Assembly: GCA_000230935.2 (NCBI GenBank)
Contig: AGIQ01000004.1
Location: 62,001-126,000, forward strand
DNA: 64,000 nucleotides
Origin: Mycolicibacterium rhodesiae JS60
GTDB lineage: Bacteria > Actinomycetota > Actinomycetes > Mycobacteriales > Mycobacteriaceae
Direction: 5' to 3'
Part shown: positions 35,956 to 43,789 of the stretch, piece by piece
How the letters are laid out: each line of letters opens with the position of its first letter
Position numbering within the stretch: position 1 is the stretch's first letter
Notes under the pieces: model-generated
Database searches by the model: none
The model's input: the letters and a program-made list of their open reading frames with translations, nothing else
What the model was told of the DNA's origin: nothing
Translations under genes and position numbers: made by a program

Positions 35956-36741
35956 ATGACCGAGGTACTGGTGGTCGAACGGCATGGTGCTGTCGCACTT
36001 GTGCGCATGAACCGGCCCGAGCACACCAACGCCGCCGACGCGGTTCTGCACCGGCGGCTCGCCGAGGTGTGGGACGAGATCGCGGCCGACAGCACGATCC
36101 GTTGCGTCGTGCTCACCGGGGCAGGAAAGGCCTTCAGCGCAGGCGGCGATTTCTCGCTCATGGTGGCCACCCGCAACGATCCCGCGGTCGGCCACACCGT
36201 CTTCGAGGAAGCCCGGCGCACCGTGATGGGCATGCTCAACCTTCCGCAGCCGTTGGTTGCGGCGATCAACGGGCCTGCGGTCGGCCTGGGGGCGAGTCTG
36301 GCAGCGTTGTGCGATATTTCGGTGGCCGCCGACACGGCGTTCCTGTCCGACCCGCACTTAGGCGTCGGACTCGTCCCCGGCGACGGAGCCGCAATGCTCT
36401 GGCCGCTGCTGATCGGCCTCGCGCGGGCCAAGGAACTGGTGTTCCTGGGCGAGCGCATCAGTGCCACCAAAGCGATGGAACTTGGCCTGGTCAATGAGGT
36501 TGTCCCGCAGGATAAGACGGTCGATACCGCGATGGAGATCGCGCAGCGGCTCGCCGCTGTACCGCAGCGAGCACTGCAGGACACCAAGCGCCTGATGAAC
36601 GCCTTTCCGTTGCGGGCGTTGGCCGGCGTGCTGGACCAGGGGATCGCCGCCGAACGCCACAGTGTCCACTCCGATGAGCACGGCCAGATGGTGCAGCAGA
36701 TGATCGACCGAGCGGAAGCCCGCCGCCACAGGACATCGTGA
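35956..36741 (+). CDS. Crotonase family protein (atypical active site)
   Basis: Start at ATG 35956 behind GAAAGGA; 261 residues. It has RMNRPEHTNAADAVL, VVLTGAGKAFSAGGDFS and INGPAVGLGASLAALCD. The classical Glu pair is replaced by Ser (GLGASLA) and His (SDPHLGVGLVPGDG). The His-containing loop is found in some crotonases that are not hydratases. It ends the plus operon 28143-36741. Confidence 0.88.
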   Translation: MTEVLVVERHGAVALVRMNRPEHTNAADAVLHRRLAEVWDEIAADSTIRCVVLTGAGKAFSAGGDFSLMVATRNDPAVGHTVFEEARRTVMGMLNLPQPLVAAINGPAVGLGASLAALCDISVAADTAFLSDPHLGVGLVPGDGAAMLWPLLIGLARAKELVFLGERISATKAMELGLVNEVVPQDKTVDTAMEIAQRLAAVPQRALQDTKRLMNAFPLRALAGVLDQGIAAERHSVHSDEHGQMVQQMIDRAEARRHRTS

Positions 36742-36765
36742 CGCGGAGACAGACCGTCGCGTGAT

Positions 36766-36783
36766 CATCTAAACAGTTATAAT
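36766..36783. promoter_or_regulatory. Consensus -10 (TATAAT) and operator-like sequence before FadR gene
   Basis: A perfect TATAAT (36778-36783) lies in the gap before the GntR gene. No good -35 is seen 16-18 bp upstream. The minus strand reads ATAACTGTTTAG, close to the GATAACTGATTGT half of the 28064 palindrome, so autoregulation is plausible. Confidence 0.35.
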
Positions 36784-36802
36784 CAATCAACTAGACGATT
36801 CG

Positions 36803-37573
36803 ATGGAAAGAAGCGCGGCACCGGAGATGCAGAAATCCTCGTTGGTCAAGGTACCCAAGGCCAGCGAGCTGGTTGCTGCCAACCTGCGCCGCCGGATCGT
36901 CACCGGGGATCTCAAACCGGGGGAGTTGCTGCCCAACGAGGCAGCACTGATGCAGGAGTTCGGCGTCTCACGGCCGACTCTGCGCGAGGCATTCCGCATC
37001 TTGGAATCCGAGGCCATCATCACCGTGTTGCGCGGCGCCCGAGGCGGCGGTCGGGTACTCGAGCCGGACGGCTCAGTGGCAGCCCGCTACGTGGGAATCC
37101 TGTTGCAGTATCAGGGCACACCGCTCAGTGACGTGTACCGCGCCCGCACCGAGATCGAGGTCTCCGCGGTGGGTCTCCTGGGCAACAGCAAACGCAAGTC
37201 AGCAGTGCGCGAACTCGAGGAACTCATCGTGGAAGGCGATGGCCTGGCCGCCGATGAGGAGAAGTTCGCCCAATACAGCGTGAAGTTCCACCTCGCGCTG
37301 GTGCGCGCCACCGGCAGCGCCACCATGGCGACACTGGGCCAGATGCTGTTCCAGATCATCGAAGCCCACAACGCGATCTTCATCGCCGCGCACCCGCACG
37401 GCTTCGAGGCCGAGGCGAACGTCACCGCGCAACGAGCCTACGTACGGCTGGTCAAACTCCTCGCAGATGGCGACACCCAGGCCGCCCAGCGGCACTGGCG
37501 GCGCCACCTCGAGGCCGTCGAGAAGTTCATGGTCGGTGAGTCGGACTCGACGTTGGTCGAGGTCCTTTCCTAG
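36803..37573 (+). CDS. GntR/FadR family transcriptional regulator
   Basis: 256 residues. Winged HTH at about 20-80 (ELVAANLRRRIVTGDLKPGELLPNEAALMQEFGVSRPTLREAFRILESE), FCD ligand domain at about 100-245 with FHLALVRATGSATM and the late RAYVRLVKLLADGD. It is 61 bp after the plus crotonase operon and may repress it or the nearby amidohydrolase. No Shine-Dalgarno is obvious; the short leader after a TATAAT suggests an almost leaderless mRNA. It converges with and overlaps the amidohydrolase gene by four bases. Confidence 0.92.
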   Translation: MERSAAPEMQKSSLVKVPKASELVAANLRRRIVTGDLKPGELLPNEAALMQEFGVSRPTLREAFRILESEAIITVLRGARGGGRVLEPDGSVAARYVGILLQYQGTPLSDVYRARTEIEVSAVGLLGNSKRKSAVRELEELIVEGDGLAADEEKFAQYSVKFHLALVRATGSATMATLGQMLFQIIEAHNAIFIAAHPHGFEAEANVTAQRAYVRLVKLLADGDTQAAQRHWRRHLEAVEKFMVGESDSTLVEVLS

Positions 37574-38778
37574 GTCCCGGCGACCAGCGCGACCCCGTTA
37601 TCGCGCAGGAACGCCTTGCGACGATCGTCGCCCAGCCCGGCAACCCGCGCGAACAACTCGGCCGGCTCCCGCAGCCCCTCGGCGTGCGGCCAGTCCGAGC
37701 CCATGACGAGGCAGTCCACGGTGCCCAGACGATCGGCCAGCTCGGCAACATTGTCTTCCGGATACGGGACCACCCGAACGTGGTTCTTGAAAATGGTGCT
37801 GGGCCGCTCGCTCAGCTGACCGCCGAGCCAGGTACCGCCGCGTGCCATTCCCCGGCTCTTGTCCATGTGGCGAATGAAGTGCGGGATCCATTCCGCGCCG
37901 AACTCACTCGCCAGGACTTTGATGTTCGGGAAGCGGCCGAAGAGGTTGTCGAAGATGAGCGCCGACAGTGTGTCAGTGATGGGCCGCTCGCCGTAGGAGT
38001 TCTGCCACTGCCACGCTGAGAAGCCGAATGGCGGGCAGAGCTTCCAGCCCCAGTCCGCGGCGACGTTCTCCTGGTAGTAGAACTCCGTGATGTGGTAGCA
38101 GACAACGGCTTTGGCCTCATTGATACGCGACCAGAACGGATCGAAGTACGGGTCACCCGGCGAGCGGCCGTACGCGGGGCCGGCGGGCAGCAGGATGAAC
38201 CGTGCTCCGGCATCGAGCACCCGGTCCAGTTCCGCGCAAGCCCGATCCAGGTCGCGCATCGACAGCATCGCGGGCGCGTAGATGGTGTCCTTGTAGGCGA
38301 AACCCCAATCTTCTTCGACCCACTTGTTGAACGCGGTCAGGTTGTCGTACAGCACTTCAGGGTCGCTGAGGTAGGCCTCGGCCAACAGTCCCCACCCACT
38401 GGGATACATGATCGCCTTGTCGATCTGCTGCTCCTGGAGCTGGATCAGGCGCTTGTCGCGATCCAGATACTCCTCCTGGATCGGCTCGAAGAAGCGCTCC
38501 GCATCAGCGGCGTTTCCCGAGGCGCGCTGCTTGAGCATCTCCACCAGCGAGCCCGGCACATAAGCCTGATCGAGGTCGTTCTCCAGTGCTGTCACAAGGC
38601 GGTCGTGTGCCAGCAGCATCTTGTGCTCGTATCCGGGAACCTGGACGGGCCGGACCGCGGTGTGCAGCTTGGCCTTCGGCATGAACCGCGTGAATGCATC
38701 CTCGGTTTCTTGGGCATGCTGGTCGAAGTCGGCCATGTGATAAGGCAGCGTGCCTACCGAGTTGGGAATGAGCGCCAT
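37570..38778 (-). CDS. Amidohydrolase-2 family protein
   Basis: 402 residues. The metal-site signature is of the D-x-H-x-x-E type (ADFDQHAQETEDAF near residue 18), with CYHITEFYY as the central His and VMGSDWPHAEGLREP as the late Asp. RFILLPAGPAYGRSPGDP and LASEFGAEWIPHFIRHMDK are conserved in this actinobacterial subgroup. Members are found in steroid and aromatic catabolic clusters without assigned chemistry; decarboxylation or C-C hydrolysis is likely. It is transcribed alone toward the FadR gene. Confidence 0.88.
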   Translation of the reverse strand: MALIPNSVGTLPYHMADFDQHAQETEDAFTRFMPKAKLHTAVRPVQVPGYEHKMLLAHDRLVTALENDLDQAYVPGSLVEMLKQRASGNAADAERFFEPIQEEYLDRDKRLIQLQEQQIDKAIMYPSGWGLLAEAYLSDPEVLYDNLTAFNKWVEEDWGFAYKDTIYAPAMLSMRDLDRACAELDRVLDAGARFILLPAGPAYGRSPGDPYFDPFWSRINEAKAVVCYHITEFYYQENVAADWGWKLCPPFGFSAWQWQNSYGERPITDTLSALIFDNLFGRFPNIKVLASEFGAEWIPHFIRHMDKSRGMARGGTWLGGQLSERPSTIFKNHVRVVPYPEDNVAELADRLGTVDCLVMGSDWPHAEGLREPAELFARVAGLGDDRRKAFLRDNGVALVAGT

Positions 38779-38841
38779 TGCCTCTCCTTCACGACAGCGT
38801 TGATGAGAGAGACGCTATCAAATTGAGAGACACTCGCACAA

Positions 38842-39417
38842 CTATTGGTGCACCGCCTTGGCGAACATCTGCCGGACCGCGGGGCCGATCGCGGCTGGGC
38901 GGCCGGCGGACTGCCACTGCCAGAGGGCGGTGGTAAGGCATGCGATAGCCAGGTTTGCGACCAGGACATCGTCGGCGTTGATCTCACTGTCGCGTTCATC
39001 GGCGAGCTGCCGCGCAACAGCATGCTCCCAGCGCAGGCGCATCCGCATGCTGCGCGATTCCACATCGCGGGTTGTCATCACCAGGCGCGTGACCCGTTGG
39101 GTCTCGGAATCGGCATCGTCGAGATAGCTCCCTGCGAATGCCGCGATGGGCTCGGCAAGGGCGGCGAGACTGGCGGCGCGGTTCTTGCGCGCGGCGACCA
39201 GCGCGACCATCTCGTCCACCGCATCCTGCTCGTTGGTGAACAGGACCTCCTCTTTCGATCCGAAGTACCGGAAGAACGTCGCGCTTGACACCCCGGCCTT
39301 GCGCGCGATCTGTTCGACCGTGGTGGCGGCGTAACCGGCGTTCTCGAACAGCTCGAGGGCGGCCGCCTCGATCTCACGTTTGGTTCGGGAGCGATTCCGT
39401 TCGCGCAAGGACGTCAT
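38842..39417 (-). CDS. TetR family transcriptional regulator
   Basis: Start at ATG 39417 (MTSLRERNRSRTKREIEAAAL), 191 residues; a longer frame to 39519 would run into the divergent SDR promoter. HTH at about 12-60: ALELFENAGYAATTVEQIARKAGVSSATFFRYFGSKEEVLF. It is divergent from the SDR gene at 39540 and upstream of the amidohydrolase on the same strand, with a 63-bp gap to the latter. It may control both. Confidence 0.88.
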   Translation of the reverse strand: MTSLRERNRSRTKREIEAAALELFENAGYAATTVEQIARKAGVSSATFFRYFGSKEEVLFTNEQDAVDEMVALVAARKNRAASLAALAEPIAAFAGSYLDDADSETQRVTRLVMTTRDVESRSMRMRLRWEHAVARQLADERDSEINADDVLVANLAIACLTTALWQWQSAGRPAAIGPAVRQMFAKAVHQ

Positions 39418-39527
39418 GTGAACTCTCGTCGGTGTCCGGTGTGTCTCGTCAGTGACGATAGCAACGCGGCCTCGAAGTCGACCGGATTCACATGCCAGCC
39501 GAAAATCAGACTCAATCATCTAGCGGA

Positions 39528-39542
39528 TAGATTGGACCGATG
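39528..39542 (+). promoter_or_regulatory. -10-like TAGATT immediately before the SDR start (leaderless mRNA candidate)
   Basis: TAGATT at 39528-39533 ends six bases before the ATG at 39540 and no Shine-Dalgarno is present. The spacing fits transcription starting at the A of the start codon, which is common in mycobacteria. The flank CAATC...GATTG (39513-39534) forms an imperfect inverted repeat usable by the divergent TetR. Confidence 0.35.
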
Positions 39543-40313
39543 AACGAGTCCAGGGAACATCGGGGCCGGGTGGCGCTTGTCACCGCCGCCGCCGGGCAGG
39601 GGATCGGGAAGGCGATTGCGACGCGCCTGGCCGCCGACGGGGCCACGGTAGTGGTCACCGACTCTTACCCGAGCCGGGTTGTCCGCGCCGCCAACGAGAT
39701 TGCCGAGAAGACCGGTGCGACGGTGTACGCCCGCTGCCTGGACGTCGGAGTGCGTGAGCAGATCGTGGAGGTGACCGACTGGGTGCTCGACGAGGTGGGG
39801 CCGCTGGCGATCCTGGTCAACAACGCCGCTCACAATGTGATGGGCCCGATCTTCGACTACGACCCCGCCGATTGGGATCGGGTGCTCGCGGTGAACCTGA
39901 GCGGGCCGTGGATGCTGTCCCGTCAGGCCATGCGCCAGATGCGCGACGCCGGCCGCGGTGGCGTGATCCTCAATGTGTCCACCTATGCTCCCGACGTTGG
40001 TGGCCTGGGTATCGAAGCGCCCTACGCTGTGTCCAAAGGGGGACTCAATGTGCTCACCCGAAGCTGCGCGCATGAGGGCGGTCCGTTCGGGATCCGGGTC
40101 AACACATTGACGATGGGTGCGGTGACCGGCACCCGGTTCGTCGAGGCGTTGCACCCCGACATCAAAGAGCTGGAGCGCTCGAAATCACCCTTGGGAGTGC
40201 TACCAGATATCGATGACATCGTGGCCGCTGCGGCATTTCTGATCTCTGACCAGTCCCGGGCGACTACCGGTGAGATCCTGAACGTCTCTGCGGGTTCACA
40301 CATGCGCTACTGA
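39540..40313 (+). CDS. SDR family oxidoreductase
   Basis: 257 residues. The cofactor loop is TAAAGQGIGKAIA (about 15-27), NNAA replaces NNAG at about 97-100, and the catalytic Y-x3-K is YAVSKGG near residue 162. The C-terminus is the usual SDR type (TTGEILNVSAG). It probably reduces or oxidises a hydroxyl/keto group, for example as a 3-hydroxyacyl-CoA dehydrogenase. It is divergent from TetR and converges with the hotdog gene, overlapping its end by seven bases. Confidence 0.9.
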   Translation: MNESREHRGRVALVTAAAGQGIGKAIATRLAADGATVVVTDSYPSRVVRAANEIAEKTGATVYARCLDVGVREQIVEVTDWVLDEVGPLAILVNNAAHNVMGPIFDYDPADWDRVLAVNLSGPWMLSRQAMRQMRDAGRGGVILNVSTYAPDVGGLGIEAPYAVSKGGLNVLTRSCAHEGGPFGIRVNTLTMGAVTGTRFVEALHPDIKELERSKSPLGVLPDIDDIVAAAAFLISDQSRATTGEILNVSAGSHMRY

Positions 40314-40720
40314 CGGGGGACCATCAAGTTCTGCAGCGCCCCGCGCTCCCGCTCAGACCACGGCCGCGTCGCCTTACGGTCGTCGCGCAGCACCACCTGG
40401 ACCGTTCGGACTGTCGCGCAGCGTGTTCCCTCGGCGGTAGCTATCACGTTCACAGTCGTCAGTGAGCTGTTACCGACCGCGCTGACCGAGGAACTGACCT
40501 CGACGATGTCCGATACCTCCACGGGACGGTGGTAATCGATCGCGTTGTGCACCACGACGATCTGTTCCCACGAATCCGGCAGTGTCGCGTGAAGATAGCG
40601 GGCTCTGGCCTCCTCGGCGTAGACAAGGAAGACGTTGTTGTTGACGTGACCAACGGGGTCCAGATCGGTCCAGCGCGGCTCGATCCGCAGAACCGTGGCT
40701 ACGCCGTCAGAATGCGACAC
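40307..40720 (-). CDS. Hotdog-fold acyl-CoA thioesterase (4HBT type)
   Basis: 137 residues. The 4-hydroxybenzoyl-CoA thioesterase-type motif is complete: RWTDLDPVGHVNNNVFLVYAEEARARY, with Asp19/Asp21 and His25, and the second strand VVVHNAIDYHRPVEVSDIVEV. It hydrolyses acyl-CoAs to free acids. It overlaps the MaoC gene (40707-40720) and is the last gene of the apparent mce transcript, suggesting a role in releasing CoA from a pathway intermediate. Confidence 0.88.
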   Translation of the reverse strand: MSHSDGVATVLRIEPRWTDLDPVGHVNNNVFLVYAEEARARYLHATLPDSWEQIVVVHNAIDYHRPVEVSDIVEVSSSVSAVGNSSLTTVNVIATAEGTRCATVRTVQVVLRDDRKATRPWSERERGALQNLMVPRQ

Positions 40721-41165
40721 GGCTCACCGTTTCGGCCACCACCGCTGGCTTGGGATGGTCTTCGATCTCCAGGACCTGGTTGACCACCATCTGAACCGAC
40801 CCGTCGGGCAGAACCTCGGCGCCCTGCAGGGTCGAGCGGAGTCGCACCCGTGCGCCGACCGGCACCGGCGCTGGGTAGCGAACCTTGTTGGAGCCGTAGT
40901 TGATTCCCATTGTGGCGCCTTCGATGTGGTAGATCTGCCAACCCAGCATCGGAAGCAGGGCGAGGCTGAGGTAACCGTGCGCTATGGGTCCGCCAGAGGG
41001 CGATTCCCTTCTGGCGCGCTCGACGTCGACGTGAATCCATTGATGATCCCCGGTGGCGTCGGCGACGGTGTTCACCCGATCCTGTGTGATCGCCAACCAG
41101 TCAGTGACACCCAATTCCTGGCCGACGGCCGCGGTGATGTCGGCAGCGGAAGTGAACACGCGCAT
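40707..41165 (-). CDS. MaoC family (R)-specific enoyl-CoA hydratase
   Basis: 152 residues. The hydratase-2 motif is in ATGDHQWIHVDVERAR with catalytic Asp40 and His45, followed by GGPIAHGYLSLALLPML. MaoC enzymes of this single-hotdog type hydrate 2-enoyl-CoAs to (R)-3-hydroxyacyl-CoAs and often dimerise. It starts 26 bp after the mceF stop on the same strand and overlaps the hotdog thioesterase, so it is probably cotranscribed with the importer. It may supply the canonical hydratase step that the atypical crotonases lack. Confidence 0.9.
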   Translation of the reverse strand: MRVFTSAADITAAVGQELGVTDWLAITQDRVNTVADATGDHQWIHVDVERARRESPSGGPIAHGYLSLALLPMLGWQIYHIEGATMGINYGSNKVRYPAPVPVGARVRLRSTLQGAEVLPDGSVQMVVNQVLEIEDHPKPAVVAETVSRVAF

Positions 41166-41191
41166 ATCAGTGACTCCTAGACGGCGAGCGG

Positions 41192-42646
41192 TCAGTTGCC
41201 TGCTGGCATCAGCATGGACTGCAGGCTCGGTTTGTCGGCTCCCTTGGCCAGGTCGACCTGGTAGTAGGTGTTGCCGTCGGGTGCAACGTACGCTCCGGTG
41301 GCCGGATCGTATTCTGCTGCAGCTAATGCCGGGACGAGCGGAGGCGTCGGCGCCGCCGGTGGTGACCCGGGCTGGGGCGCGGGTAGGTCCCCACCTGACA
41401 ACGTCGCGTTGGGATCACCCTTCCAGTTCATCCCGTCGTTGAGCGGCACGTACGGCTCATCGCTCTCGCACATCTTCACCGTCGCAGCCCGCTTGCCAGG
41501 CCGTGTTTCGCACGGAATGTTGCGGGCGCCGCGCACATTCCAGCGGGAATCCATCGGTCTGCGGCAGTAGAGGTCATCGGTCGGCCGGTCGGGGGTGTCG
41601 ACCTCAACCGGTGTGCGGCGCTGCTGCGCGGGGAGGAAGCCCGTCAGGCACGGAGGCGGAAGATTTTGGTTGAGCGTGTTGAAGCTCAGAAAGCTGCCCT
41701 TGTAGCCATAGGGCGTGTTCAGGTTGGGAACGAGACTGCCCTGGAGATTGGCAACGCCCTGCGGCAGCAGGACCAGTAGTTGTTCGATGTCGTTCTGGTA
41801 CACCACGGCCACGTCACCGACGGTCGCCAGATTCGCCATCAGGATGGGCAAGGTCGGCTTGAGTCGGTCGAACAGCTGCCTGACAGCGTCGGCTGCCGCC
41901 GGACCGTTGTGCAGCAAACCGGCCACCGCGCCGTCCCGGGTCCGCAGCTCACCGGTGATCGTGGCCAGATGGGACGTCCAGGCATCGATCGCGTCGGCGG
42001 TGTCGGTCTGGCTGTCCAGGACCGGCGCGGAGGAGTCGATCAGCGTGTTGATGTCGTCCAGGTTCTTCTTGGCCCCGCTGGCCAATGTCGTTGCAGCGGT
42101 GACGAAGCGAGAGAATTCTGGGCCCAGACCGCCGAGTGCTGTGTAGCTTTCGTCCACCAGGGTCTTGAGGCTGTCGTTTGGAATCGCTTGCAGGCCCTTA
42201 TTGGTCGCGTCGAGGAGCGAGTTCAGGTTCGGCGGAACGGTGGTCCTGCTCACCGGGATGACGTCGCCGTTTCGAAGTGGGGCAGAGGAGCTGTCGCGCG
42301 GTGTCAGGGCAACGTACTGCTCACCGATGGCGGTCTGGCTGTGCACCGCCGCATCGAGGTTTGAGGGGATCTTGATCCCGGAGTTGAGCGACAACGTGGC
42401 TTCGACGCCGGTCGGCGTGAGGCTGACCGACTCGACCCGGCCGACTTCGGTACCGCGATAGGACACGTTGGCCGTCGGGTACAAGTTGCCCGACGAGGAC
42501 AATTCGAGTTTCACGGTGTACCGGCCAACGCCGAAAAGCATTGACGGTAAGCCGATATAGCCGATTCCGACGGCTATGAGTGCCGCCAAGGCGACGACGG
42601 TGAACACCACGATCTGTGTTTCGACTGTCTTCGTCAACTGGTCCAT
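41192..42646 (-). CDS. mceF: Mce family protein MceF
   Basis: 484 residues. One N-terminal membrane helix (about 10-34) is followed by the MlaD/Mce domain (about 40-125: YTVKLELSSSGNLYPTANVSYRGTEVGRVESVSL), a helical needle region to about 290, and a Pro-rich C-terminus. The tail motif YDPATGAYVAPDGNTYYQ and the CxTGFLP region are typical of F subunits. It is the sixth ring/needle subunit of the importer that spans the periplasm. It follows mceE with a 3-bp gap. Confidence 0.93.
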   Translation of the reverse strand: MDQLTKTVETQIVVFTVVALAALIAVGIGYIGLPSMLFGVGRYTVKLELSSSGNLYPTANVSYRGTEVGRVESVSLTPTGVEATLSLNSGIKIPSNLDAAVHSQTAIGEQYVALTPRDSSSAPLRNGDVIPVSRTTVPPNLNSLLDATNKGLQAIPNDSLKTLVDESYTALGGLGPEFSRFVTAATTLASGAKKNLDDINTLIDSSAPVLDSQTDTADAIDAWTSHLATITGELRTRDGAVAGLLHNGPAAADAVRQLFDRLKPTLPILMANLATVGDVAVVYQNDIEQLLVLLPQGVANLQGSLVPNLNTPYGYKGSFLSFNTLNQNLPPPCLTGFLPAQQRRTPVEVDTPDRPTDDLYCRRPMDSRWNVRGARNIPCETRPGKRAATVKMCESDEPYVPLNDGMNWKGDPNATLSGGDLPAPQPGSPPAAPTPPLVPALAAAEYDPATGAYVAPDGNTYYQVDLAKGADKPSLQSMLMPAGN

Positions 42647-42649
42647 GCT

Positions 42650-43789
42650 CTAGGGCCCCTGATCCCATCGGTAGGGGATGACGAGGGGATTTCCCGCCGT
42701 GTACGGCGTCGGCTGCATACCGATACTGCGTCCCCACTGCATCTCGAGTTCGGTGAGCTTGCCCTCCCAGCGGGTTCCGGTGAATATGGTGGCGTCGATT
42801 CGGCTCAGTGTCAGGTCGAGGACGGCGGTCAGGTTCGCGTAGTCGCCGCGTACCCATTTCTCGAGATCCTTCTGCGGCCAGGGATAGGTCGCCAGCACAC
42901 CCATGGCGCGGGTCAGCGCCGGCCCGGCGTTGGCCAGCGAATCCAGGACCGGGCCGAGATTCCGTAACTCGGCTGCGAGACTGTCTTTGGTCTGGTTGAC
43001 CGTGTCGGTGGTCAATGCGCTGAACTGGCCCAGGCGGGTCAGCGCGTCCGCGAGGTTGTTTCGTTGATCGCTGATCACCGCAAGGGCGTCGGGGATGGTC
43101 TGGATGGCTGTGTCGAGAACAGGCTTGTCTGCCGCGAATTGTCCTGCGAGATTGTTGAGACTGTCGGTGGCGTGGATGATGTCGGACGACTGATCGTTGA
43201 GATGCGCTACGAAGGTGTCGATCTGGCCGATCAATGTCCGCAGGTCCTGCTCGTGCCCTCGCAGAGCGGTCGAAAGCGATTCGGTGATGTCCTGCACCTT
43301 GCCGACGCCGCCACCATTCAGCAGCAGTGACACCGCCGAAAGCGTCTGCTCCGTGGTCGGATACACGCCTGCCGACGACAGCGGAATCAAGGATCCGTCG
43401 TGCAGCCTCCGCTGGGGCGGGATGTTGGCGGGTGGCGCCAACTCGAGATGCAGCGAGCCCAGCAGGCTGGTTTGACCGATCTTCGCGGTGGCGTTCTCTG
43501 GAAGGTTGACATCACCTGCGAGTCGCGCGGTCACGAGGGCGTGCCAGCCCTGGCGCTCGACCCTGGTGACATTGCCCACTGTCACGTCACCGACCCGGAC
43601 CCGGGAGTTCGGTTCGATGTTGACGACGTCAGGCAGCTGTACCTGAATGGTGAACGAGCCTGGCCCACCGCCCGCTGTTCCAGGTAGGCGCATGGAGTTG
43701 ACTCCGCGCCACTCGCAGCCTTGGATGGCCAGCACCGCAACGGCAGAGGTCGCCGCCGCGACCATGCGAATCATGCTGCCCCACCTCAT
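42650..43789 (-). CDS. mceE: Mce family lipoprotein MceE (LprK-like)
   Basis: Start at ATG 43789, overlapping mceD by four bases; 379 residues. The signal peptide ends in a lipobox AVLAIQGCEW, so Cys near residue 25 should be lipid-modified, which is the mark of the E subunit. The Mce domain (about 50-130: FTIQVQLPDVVNIEPNSRVRVGDVTVGNVTRVE) and long helical needle region follow. It is anchored in the membrane by lipid instead of a helix. Confidence 0.93.
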   Translation of the reverse strand: MRWGSMIRMVAAATSAVAVLAIQGCEWRGVNSMRLPGTAGGGPGSFTIQVQLPDVVNIEPNSRVRVGDVTVGNVTRVERQGWHALVTARLAGDVNLPENATAKIGQTSLLGSLHLELAPPANIPPQRRLHDGSLIPLSSAGVYPTTEQTLSAVSLLLNGGGVGKVQDITESLSTALRGHEQDLRTLIGQIDTFVAHLNDQSSDIIHATDSLNNLAGQFAADKPVLDTAIQTIPDALAVISDQRNNLADALTRLGQFSALTTDTVNQTKDSLAAELRNLGPVLDSLANAGPALTRAMGVLATYPWPQKDLEKWVRGDYANLTAVLDLTLSRIDATIFTGTRWEGKLTELEMQWGRSIGMQPTPYTAGNPLVIPYRWDQGP

